Assembly: GCA_001793775.1 (NCBI GenBank)
Contig: MGIN01000013.1
Span: 286-9,126 of the forward strand
DNA from: Candidatus Wolfebacteria bacterium GWA1_42_9
GTDB lineage: Bacteria > Patescibacteriota > Minisyncoccia > UBA6257 > JAGOQP01
DNA length: 8,841 nucleotides
Direction of reading: 5' to 3'
Shown: in pieces, positions 1 to 4,616 of the stretch
Numbering within the stretch: position 1 is the stretch's first letter
Layout: every line of letters begins with the position of its first letter
Translations under genes and position numbers: made by a program
Notes under the pieces: model-generated
What the model was told of the DNA's origin: nothing
Seen by the model: only the letters and a program-made list of their open reading frames with translations
Databases searched by the model: none

Positions 1-7
1 AACATAA

Positions 8-2674
8 TTATTTACCGTGGCAATGTTTAAATTTTACTGGAGTTCCGTCTGGTTTTTTTGCCCCGCACCAGCAGGGATCGTTGCGACCTATCTTCACGGA
101 CTGACGCTGACCAGACACGGACAGTTGCCGACTATTTTTCGGAACTGTCCGCGTTGTGTCCGTAACCGTCTGTGTCTTAAAGACATTTACCAAAGCCAAA
201 GTTTCGGCGTTAGCCACCAAGTTTTGAAACATCTCAAACCCCTCTCTTTTGTATTCCACCAGAGGATCCTTTTGACCGTAGGCCCGGATTCTCACCCCTT
301 CCAAAAGCGCTTCCAGGTTCTCCAGATGGTCTGTCCAGAGAGTGTCCAAAGAAGCCAGCACTTTCAATCCGGCACGATCGTCCGAGGAAATTACCTCTTC
401 AATTCTTTGTCTGATAAACTCAGGCAAGTTTCCTTGACGAAGCATCTCTATTTCTTCCGCCGAAAAGCTGCCCGGGTCTTTGACCAAACCGACTTCCGTC
501 ATCCATTTTTTAAAATTATCTTCTAAAACCTCTTGTTTAAAGATATTACCCAAAACATTTAGGACAATTTCCTCCAGAATATCTTTGATTTCCCCTCTTT
601 CAATCCTCTCCAAAATATTTTGCCGCCGGCGATAGACGGTCTGGCGCTGTCTGTTAAGAACCGTGTCGTATTCCAAAAGATGTTTCCTGACATCAAAGTT
701 GATTCCTTCCACCTTTTTTTGGGCTTCATCAACAACTTTAGAAACCAAAGATGACTGAATTGGCTCGTTTTCAGGAAGGTTAAAGCGAGTCATTATATTT
801 TGAACTCGCTCCCCTCCAAAAATTCTCAACAAATCGTCTTCCAATGAAAGAAAAAATTGGGTTTCTCCCGGGTCTCCCTGGCGCCCGCAACGGCCGCGTA
901 GCTGATTGTCAATTCTTCGAGCTTCGTGGCGATTGGTTCCCATCACAAAAAGACCTCCCAGTTTTTTGATTTCCTCAGCTTCGGATAAATCTTGGGGAGA
1001 CCCTCCTAAAACAATGTCCACTCCTCTTCCGGCCATGTTTGTAGCCAGAGTAACTCCTCCTTTCTTTCCCGCTTGAGCGATGATTTCTCCTTCTCTTTCG
1101 TGGTTTTTGGCGTTTAAAACTTCATGTTTTATTCCCGACTGGGAAAAATAAGAAGAAAGAAGTTCGTTTTCGTCTATGGAAGTAGTGCCCACTAAAACTG
1201 GCTGCCCCCTCTCGCTTTTTTTCTTAACTTCACTAACAATCTCCCGGTATTTAATCTCCCTGCCCTTAAAAATTAAATCGGGATAGTCGTTTCTGACTCG
1301 GGGCTTGTTAGTAGGAACACTGACTACTTCCAATCCGTAGACCTTTTCAAATTCTTCACTGGAAGTTTTGGCTGTTCCCGTCATTCCCGAAATTTTTTCA
1401 TAAAGTTTAAAATAGTTTTGAAGAGTAATCTGGGCAAAAGTTTTTGATTCTTCCTGAACTCTTACTCCCTCTTTGGCCTCAATCGCTTGGTGAAGACCGC
1501 CAGAGTATCTTCTGCCAGGCATCAATCTTCCGGTAAATTCGTCAACGATAATCACCTCTCCATTCTTAACAACATATCGCTTATCTCTTGAGAAAAGCGC
1601 TTCGGCTTTAAGCGATTCCTCCAGATAATGGACCAGTCGGATGTTTTGGGGACTATAAAGCCCTTCCAGATTAAGCACTTTTTCTACCTTATCTATTCCC
1701 GACTCAACAATCTGAACGGAACGATTTTTTTCATCTACCAGGTAGTCAGTGTCTTTTTTCAACATTCCGGCCACTCTAGCAAAAAGCTTGTAGTAATCCG
1801 CTGCTTGGACATCGGGAGCAGAAATAATTAAGGGGGTCCGAGCTTCATCAATAAGAATACTGTCCACCTCGTCAATAATGGCGTAGTAATGTTTTCTCTG
1901 AACCCCCGACGCTTCGGTCGGGGCTCCGACCTCTGTCGAAACAGAGCGTCGGAGCTGAACTTGTTGATCTGTACTATACGCCAGATTATCCCTTAGGTAG
2001 TCAAACCCGAATTCGTGGTTGGTGCCATAAACAATGTCAGCCAAATAGGCCTCTTTTCGAGGAACCGGCCTTAAAAACTCATGAATCACTTTGAATCCCC
2101 CAGTTATATCCCTCGCTTCATCTAATTTAACCCTTTCATCTCCTGACGTTTTATCACTATCTTGAATTTTTAAATTTGCGGACGTGTATTCCGGATCATA
2201 CAAGAAAGCTTGCTCATGTGTCAGACAAGCTACCGACAATCCCAGAAAGTAGTATATCTGTCCCATCCAGACAGCGTCTCTTTGAGCCAGATAATCGTTT
2301 ACAGTAACAACATGAACACCTTTTCCGGTCAGACCGTGAAGATAGGCAGGGGCGGTCGCCGCTAAAGTTTTTCCCTCACCAGTTGCCATCTCGGCAATTT
2401 TCCCTTCAAAAAGAACCACTCCTCCCGTCAACTGAACATCAAAATGTCTCTGACCCAAAGTTCTTCGGGAAACTTCCCTGACTAATGCAAAAGCCGAAGG
2501 CAAAGTCTCGAGTAAAGAACTTTTTCCCGATCGGACATTTTCTTTGAGATCAGCACTAGATTTTTTTATCTGATCATCAGTTAGCCTGGAAATTTTTTCT
2601 TCCAAGCTGTTTATCTCATTAACCCAAAGACGGTATTTTTTAAGAGGAGAGAAAAAACTGTCAAAAAAAGACAT
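8..2674 (-). CDS. secA: Preprotein translocase ATPase SecA
   Basis: Motor ATPase that drives unfolded preproteins through the SecYEG channel at the inner face of the membrane. 888 residues, close to the usual 830-900. Visible in order: Walker A (TGEGKT, residues 98-103), the YGTNxEFGFDYLRDN segment (216-230), DEVD motif II (268-271) followed by SILIDEARTPLIIS, the VDEFTGR stretch (377-383), TNMAGRG (545-551), motif VI QLRGRCGRQGD (591-601), the helical scaffold, and a C-terminal zinc-binding SEC-C motif with Cys868, Cys870, Cys885 and His886. The SEC-C loop between the Cys pairs is longer than the classical form. Two insertions stand out in the first nucleotide-binding domain: about 40 residues around 160-200, and about 19 residues around 239-257 encoded by a palindromic element. 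Start is ATG 37 nt after the hpf stop with no Shine-Dalgarno. Cotranscription with hpf is likely. Stop is TAA at the window edge. Confidence 0.98.
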   Translation of the reverse strand: MSFFDSFFSPLKKYRLWVNEINSLEEKISRLTDDQIKKSSADLKENVRSGKSSLLETLPSAFALVREVSRRTLGQRHFDVQLTGGVVLFEGKIAEMATGEGKTLAATAPAYLHGLTGKGVHVVTVNDYLAQRDAVWMGQIYYFLGLSVACLTHEQAFLYDPEYTSANLKIQDSDKTSGDERVKLDEARDITGGFKVIHEFLRPVPRKEAYLADIVYGTNHEFGFDYLRDNLAYSTDQQVQLRRSVSTEVGAPTEASGVQRKHYYAIIDEVDSILIDEARTPLIISAPDVQAADYYKLFARVAGMLKKDTDYLVDEKNRSVQIVESGIDKVEKVLNLEGLYSPQNIRLVHYLEESLKAEALFSRDKRYVVKNGEVIIVDEFTGRLMPGRRYSGGLHQAIEAKEGVRVQEESKTFAQITLQNYFKLYEKISGMTGTAKTSSEEFEKVYGLEVVSVPTNKPRVRNDYPDLIFKGREIKYREIVSEVKKKSERGQPVLVGTTSIDENELLSSYFSQSGIKHEVLNAKNHEREGEIIAQAGKKGGVTLATNMAGRGVDIVLGGSPQDLSEAEEIKKLGGLFVMGTNRHEARRIDNQLRGRCGRQGDPGETQFFLSLEDDLLRIFGGERVQNIMTRFNLPENEPIQSSLVSKVVDEAQKKVEGINFDVRKHLLEYDTVLNRQRQTVYRRRQNILERIERGEIKDILEEIVLNVLGNIFKQEVLEDNFKKWMTEVGLVKDPGSFSAEEIEMLRQGNLPEFIRQRIEEVISSDDRAGLKVLASLDTLWTDHLENLEALLEGVRIRAYGQKDPLVEYKREGFEMFQNLVANAETLALVNVFKTQTVTDTTRTVPKNSRQLSVSGQRQSVKIGRNDPCWCGAKKPDGTPVKFKHCHGK
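118..151. repeat. Palindrome inside the secA 3' end (SecA linker)
   Basis: A 9-bp perfect inverted repeat, CGGACAGTT (118-126) and AACTGTCCG (143-151), continues after a one-base bulge (G127) into CCGA (128-131) and TCGG (139-142), leaving a 7-base loop. It encodes SecA residues about 842-853, in the variable Ser/Thr-rich linker between the helical scaffold and the SEC-C zinc motif, where sequence is poorly constrained. Neighbouring bases repeat related GGAC and GTGTC words. No clean flanking direct repeat was found, so an inserted element is only a possibility. It could equally be a low-constraint linker that drifted into a hairpin. Confidence 0.7.
1898..1960. repeat. 51-bp palindromic element inserted in frame in secA, with 6-bp direct repeats
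   Basis: Exact 6-bp direct repeats CTGAAC at 1898-1903 and 1955-1960 flank a 51-bp GC-rich unit (1904-1954). Its ends are inverted repeats, CCCCGACG (1904-1911) and CGTCGGAG (1947-1954), matching at 7 of 8 positions. Inside are two strong hairpins: CCCCGAC/GTCGGGG (1904-1910 with 1917-1923, loop GCTTCG), and a 14-bp stem with one bulged base (1923-1936 with 1941-1955, loop CGAA). An alternative fold pairs the termini around two shorter hairpins (GGTCGG/CCGACC and TCTGT/ACAGA), a three-way junction. The unit plus one direct repeat is 57 bp, so the frame is kept and 19 residues are added. Each direct repeat reads Val-Gln in SecA, and excision leaves VQRK just upstream of the DEVD motif, as in E. 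coli SecA. Insertion with target-site duplication is inferred; the repeats and palindromes are seen directly. Confidence 0.85.
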
Positions 2675-2711
2675 GGGTACAATAAAAATACGAGATTAGA
2701 GATTGATAATA

Positions 2712-3044
2712 TTATCTTGGGCGGCGGCGAGTTATTTTTTTTTCTTTATAGTTGTCCAAAGCAACTTTCAATCTGTTTTTGGCTTTATCAATCGCCGACC
2801 GAATCTGATTATCATATTGTTCTATCCGGATAGTTTTCCTAGGAAGGATAAAAGTCAGTTCAACGTAATAAACCTCTCCTTTATGGTGATGTTTGGTGCT
2901 TCGAGCGACTTCAACATTCAAAACAGGATTAAATTTCTCTTCAATCTTGCCGATTAGTTTGGATAAGGGAGCCAGTTTTATCTGAATATAATCCTCCAGA
3001 GCCGAGGACGATTCAATCTGAGTGCTTTTGATGATAATTTTCAT
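2712..3044 (-). CDS. hpf: Ribosome hibernation promotion factor (HPF/RaiA family), short form
   Basis: Small ribosome-binding protein that occupies the mRNA/tRNA channel of the 30S subunit and silences or preserves ribosomes in slow growth. 110 residues with the family's beta-alpha-beta-beta-beta-alpha order: an opening beta strand (MKIIIKSTQI), helix 1 with LEDYIQIKLAPLSKLIG (16-32), strands through HHHKGEVYYVELTFILP (52-68), and a basic second helix with IRSAIDKAKNRLKVAL (81-96). The tail KEKKITRRRPR is strongly basic. It lacks the C-terminal dimerisation domain of long HPF, so it belongs with short HPF/YfiA-type proteins. The ATG at 3044 has no Shine-Dalgarno, and the best promoter places the transcript start at or next to this ATG. 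The hpf-secA neighbourhood recurs in other bacteria, which supports both calls. Confidence 0.93.
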   Translation of the reverse strand: MKIIIKSTQIESSSALEDYIQIKLAPLSKLIGKIEEKFNPVLNVEVARSTKHHHKGEVYYVELTFILPRKTIRIEQYDNQIRSAIDKAKNRLKVALDNYKEKKITRRRPR

Positions 3045-3050
3045 AAGAGG

Positions 3051-3079
3051 ATTGTAACATAAAGATAACCAACAACCAA
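3051..3079 (-). promoter_or_regulatory. Probable hpf promoter giving a leaderless mRNA
   Basis: On the minus strand an extended -10 (TG-T-TACAAT, hexamer at 3056-3051) is preceded by a 17-nt spacer and a weak -35, TTGGTT (3079-3074). The last base of the -10 is 7 nt from the A of the hpf ATG (3044), so initiation would fall on or beside the start codon. No Shine-Dalgarno lies between. The -35 comes from a tandem AACCAAC repeat on the plus strand, so a second TTGGTT sits 7 bp closer. Confidence 0.55.
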
Positions 3080-3161
3080 CAACTCACGACCAACGACATA
3101 ATGAAAAACAAGATGAATTTTATCGACAGAGTTGTTAGTCGTAAGTAGTAAGTCGTAAGTC
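3067..3161. repeat. Imperfect inverted repeat with short tandem units upstream of hpf
   Basis: Left arm: tandem AACCAAC units (3067-3073, 3074-3080) followed by a CACGAC and CAACGAC stretch to 3097. Right arm: 3131-3161, with AGTCGTAAGT directly repeated at 3137-3146 and 3151-3160. On the minus strand, 3145-3131 pairs with 3097-3083 over 15 positions: 12 Watson-Crick pairs, two G-U pairs and one mismatch, around a 33-nt loop. The differences between arms are wobble-compatible on the minus strand only. The repeat overlaps the -35 region of the hpf promoter. Function unknown; it may be extragenic repeat DNA of this lineage. Confidence 0.6.
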
Positions 3162-3168
3162 AATATAT

Positions 3169-3223
3169 AAAAACCGCCCTGCCTTTTGAGAAAGTTATTA
3201 CTCTCCTAAAAGAGCGGAGCGGT
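3169..3223 (-). terminator. Compound intrinsic terminator after the small basic gene
   Basis: In minus-strand RNA the outer arms ACCGC and GCGGU (3223-3219 with 3177-3173) enclose an inner stem-loop at 3212-3183: 5 bp CUUUU/AAAAG, one mismatch, then 7 bp including two G-U pairs, loop AAUA. A run of five U residues follows directly (3173-3169). This is the form of a Rho-independent terminator. It closes the transcript of the 27-codon gene before the hpf promoter. Confidence 0.75.
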
Positions 3224-3238
3224 CAAGTTCCAAGAAAA

Positions 3239-3322
3239 TTATCTCCTTCTCCTGGATTTCCTTGATTTTTTGGCAGCCTTTTTAGCCTTTTTTGCTTTCC
3301 TGGCTGCTTTCCTTTTAGCCAT
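3239..3322 (-). CDS. 27-residue Lys/Arg/Ala-rich small protein
   Basis: Unrecognised small protein. An ATG at 3322 opens 27 codons ending in TAA (3241-3239). The product is almost entirely Lys, Arg, Ala and Ser: it starts MAKRKAARKAKK and ends SRKSRRRR, with predicted net charge near +18. It resembles histone-H1-like tails and ribosomal-protein extensions in composition only, so binding to nucleic acid or ribosomes is inference. Support for a real gene: its own TATAAT promoter (3439-3434), a GGAG ribosome-binding sequence 14 nt before the ATG (inside GGAGAG), and a strong terminator starting 15 nt after the stop. Lys-rich codons could also arise in an A-rich structured RNA, so a non-coding transcript remains an alternative. 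Its position beside hpf makes a ribosome or nucleoid role plausible but unproven. Confidence 0.7.
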   Translation of the reverse strand: MAKRKAARKAKKAKKAAKKSRKSRRRR

Positions 3323-3335
3323 TTGATTTTTGTCT

Positions 3336-3404
3336 CTCCGCTCCCAAGAGCAGAAGAAAAATTAATTTTGCCGACGGTACAATTGCCGACCACTCAACTA
3401 TACC
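3336..3404 (-). promoter_or_regulatory. Structured leader of the small basic gene: two hairpins
   Basis: Minus-strand RNA can form GGUAUAGUUG (3404-3395) with CAAUUGUACC (3385-3376): 10 consecutive pairs, two of them G-U, with a 9-nt loop. The wobble pairs exist only in minus-strand RNA. A second hairpin pairs UUCUGCUC (3355-3348) with GAGCGGAG (3343-3336) over 8 bp, two of them G-U, loop UUGG; its 3' arm contains the GGAG of the ribosome-binding site. The arm GAGCGGAG is also exactly complementary to CTCCGCTC on the minus strand at 3219-3212, in the terminator. This suggests alternative pairings; no known riboswitch class is recognised. Confidence 0.55.
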
Positions 3405-3433
3405 ACTAGAAAATAAAAATACCTTTCACTCTC

Positions 3434-3439
3434 ATTATA
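3434..3439 (-). promoter_or_regulatory. TATAAT -10 element for the small basic gene
   Basis: Perfect TATAAT on the minus strand at 3439-3434, directly downstream of the murB terminator. No good -35 is found at the normal spacing: a T-tract occupies that position, and TTGTTT lies 20 nt upstream. Predicted start near 3427 gives a leader of about 105 nt that holds the two hairpins. Confidence 0.55.
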
Positions 3440-3454
3440 GAACATTTACTCCAC

Positions 3455-3488
3455 AAAAAAAACAAAAAACTGTGGATAACTTCCACAG
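3455..3488 (-). terminator. Intrinsic terminator of murB, containing a DnaA-box match
   Basis: Minus-strand CTGTGGA (3488-3482), loop AGTTA, TCCACAG (3476-3470), followed by six T (3469-3464), a G and eight T (3462-3455). It lies 36 nt after the murB stop. The 3' half reads TTATCCACA (3479-3471), identical to the consensus DnaA box. It is a single copy, so the terminator role is preferred. Confidence 0.85.
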
Positions 3489-3523
3489 CAGTGAAAAATT
3501 TTTCTCTTTTTTAAATTTTTTTC

Positions 3524-4429
3524 TTAAAAAGGACTGCTTTTAAATCCAACAAACTGCACTTCGGGCTTAAATTCAATACCAAACTTCCTTTTTACCCGTT
3601 TTTTAATCATAGAGGCCAGTTTAATAACATTTTTAGCGGTGGCGCCGCCTCTATTTATAATAATATTGGCGTGCCGACCGGAAATTTCCGCTCCCCCTAT
3701 TCTTTTTCCTTTCATTCCCAAGCTGTCAATATAGTAAGCGGCGGAAATTGACGGAGCACCGTAAAACTTTTCCTTATCTAAATTCTGAAAAACGCTTCCA
3801 GCCGACGGCTCTTGAGGATATTTGTAATGACGGGTCCGGATTATTTCTTCAGATTTGCCAATAGCTTTCCATTTTTCTCTAAAGCCGACGTTTTTTAATT
3901 TAAAACAGGCTCTGAATACAGTTAGCTTATCTTTCTGAATCTTTGAAAATTCATATTTCCAATCTTTGTCATCAAAATTGATAATTCTTGTTTCCCCCTG
4001 AAAATTAATGCACTCAACCCATTTAACAAAATTGCCTATAAGCATCTTATAGTAGTGAATATTGATAAAAAGTGCGCCGCCGACAGTTCCAGGAATTCCG
4101 GAAAAATCTTCAAGACCAACAAATCCCCTGTTAAGAGTTGTCTTGATTAATTTATCAAGATTGACGCCAGCCCCGGCAATTATTTCCCGTCCCTTGAAAG
4201 TAATGGAATTAAATGTAGGTTTTATCACTAATCCCCGAAAGCCATCATCAGAAATTAACACATTAAAACCCCCACCCAGCACAAAAATTGGAACTTTTTT
4301 AATGCTGGCAAAATTCAATGCTGAGATTATGTCCTTTCGGCTTTTTGGTTCACAAAAAAAATCGGCCGGTCCTCCGATTTTATACCCACTATAGTTTTTT
4401 AACAAAACATTTCTCCTAATGCCTTCCAT
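3524..4429 (-). CDS. murB: UDP-N-acetylenolpyruvoylglucosamine reductase MurB
   Basis: FAD enzyme that reduces UDP-GlcNAc-enolpyruvate to UDP-MurNAc with NADPH, the second committed step of peptidoglycan synthesis in the cytoplasm. 301 residues. FAD-domain signatures: NYSGYKIGGPAD (12-23), VLGGGFNVLISDDGF (50-64), and LEDFSGIPGTVGGALFIN (106-123). C-terminal substrate domain: PSAGSVFQN (208-216) with the proton-donor Ser212, and FKPEVQFVG (287-295) with Glu290. Unlike the family norm, the YR-x-S motif that carries an active-site Arg (Arg159 in E. coli) reads YEFS (159-162), and the NxGAYG loop reads NIHYYK (123-128). The ATG at 4429 is the first in-frame start, because a TGA in this frame lies at 4435-4433. 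A strong AGGAGGT sits 20 nt upstream, oddly far, in the loop of a leader hairpin. Confidence 0.95.
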   Translation of the reverse strand: MEGIRRNVLLKNYSGYKIGGPADFFCEPKSRKDIISALNFASIKKVPIFVLGGGFNVLISDDGFRGLVIKPTFNSITFKGREIIAGAGVNLDKLIKTTLNRGFVGLEDFSGIPGTVGGALFINIHYYKMLIGNFVKWVECINFQGETRIINFDDKDWKYEFSKIQKDKLTVFRACFKLKNVGFREKWKAIGKSEEIIRTRHYKYPQEPSAGSVFQNLDKEKFYGAPSISAAYYIDSLGMKGKRIGGAEISGRHANIIINRGGATAKNVIKLASMIKKRVKRKFGIEFKPEVQFVGFKSSPF

Positions 4430-4436
4430 TTTTCAT
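4416..4436 (-). other. Candidate 6-codon upstream ORF overlapping the murB start
   Basis: An ATG at 4436 begins a six-codon frame (MKNGRH) ending in TAG at 4418-4416, thus terminating 11 nt past the murB ATG in another frame. Its ATG lies 13 nt after AGGAGGT, closer to a workable spacing than the murB ATG (20 nt). It could couple translation by termination and reinitiation. It could also be chance. Confidence 0.35.
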
Positions 4437-4491
4437 GGTGGCGGGGGTGACCTCCTGTTTTTGTTACTTAAGTGAGTGCTCTCCCGCCACC
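4437..4491 (-). promoter_or_regulatory. murB 5' leader hairpin with Shine-Dalgarno in its loop
   Basis: Perfect 9-bp inverted repeat: minus-strand GGTGGCGGG (4491-4483) and CCCGCCACC (4445-4437). The 3' arm abuts the upstream ATG at 4436. The 37-nt loop contains AGGAGGT (4456-4450), the only full-strength Shine-Dalgarno in the window, and CACTCACT (4478-4471), which is complementary to the 5' end of the adjacent candidate small RNA. The predicted start of the proximal promoter falls at about 4491, so the hairpin would sit at the very 5' end of the mRNA. A regulatory role is inferred from position and stability. Confidence 0.6.
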
Positions 4492-4497
4492 GGTATC

Positions 4498-4525
4498 ATT
4501 TTATCATGACGGTGCTCGCGCGCAA
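4498..4525 (-). promoter_or_regulatory. Probable proximal murB promoter
   Basis: Extended -10 TG-A-TAAAAT (hexamer 4503-4498) with a 16-nt spacer and a partial -35 TTGCGC (4525-4520). The predicted start is about 4491, just after the upstream terminator, giving a leader of about 60 nt. The -35 overlaps a small GCTTG/CGAGC hairpin. Confidence 0.5.
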
Positions 4526-4529
4526 GCAT

Positions 4530-4556
4530 AAAAACCAGCCCCCTTGCGGGGGCCGG
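4530..4556 (-). terminator. Intrinsic terminator after the GtrA gene / candidate small RNA
   Basis: Minus-strand stem GCCCCC (4553-4548), loop GCAA, GGGGGC (4543-4538), extended past one mismatch by CC/GG pairs, then five T (4534-4530). It ends the SIMPL-hydrolase-GtrA operon. It lies about 87 nt downstream of a consensus promoter and upstream of murB, so it may instead act as an attenuator for readthrough into murB. Confidence 0.85.
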
Positions 4557-4616
4557 AAAACAGAGGAAAACGCTCCTAGGGTCGAAAATCGCCTCAGAAT
4601 CGTTTTACACTCACTC
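4530..4616 (-). ncRNA. Candidate ~87-nt small RNA (or attenuated murB leader)
   Basis: A perfect TTGACA-N17-TATAAT promoter predicts a transcript starting near 4616, and an intrinsic terminator ends it near 4530. No ORF of meaningful length lies between. Small internal hairpins are possible, such as CGA/TCG around TTT and AGGA/TCCT around a 6-nt loop, but no known RNA family is recognised. The 5' end, AGTGAGTG (4615-4608), is exactly complementary to CACTCACT in the loop of the murB leader hairpin (4478-4471). I estimate a chance of about 4% for an 8-nt match between segments of these sizes, so this is suggestive only. Alternatives: a stable 3'-derived RNA of the GtrA gene, or a riboswitch-like leader controlling readthrough into murB. 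Confidence 0.55.

Noticed and set aside
17..526. Long plus-strand open frame opposite the secA 3' end.
   Set aside because: Antisense shadow of secA: no homology recognised, no ribosome-binding site, and the minus frame is clearly SecA.
3300..3322. GGAAAGCAGCC on the minus strand resembles the conserved core of signal recognition particle RNA.
   Set aside because: The opposing GGUC/AGGU half and long helix are missing, and the bases are explained by Lys, Ala and Arg codons of the small ORF.
3371..3410. GGTATAGTTGAGTGGTCGGC on the minus strand looks like the D-arm part of a tRNA.
   Set aside because: No matching acceptor, anticodon or T arm follows; the bases form one continuous 10-bp hairpin instead.
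3440..3523. Possible replication origin: DnaA box in AT-rich spacer.
   Set aside because: Only one box, no dnaA or dnaN nearby, and the site is part of a terminator hairpin.
4437..4491. tRNA-like arms in minus-strand RNA (GGTGGCG with CGCCACC, a GAGC word, AGGTC).
   Set aside because: Only 55 nt between acceptor-like ends, no T-loop GTTCGA, and no anticodon stem. The leader-hairpin explanation fits better.
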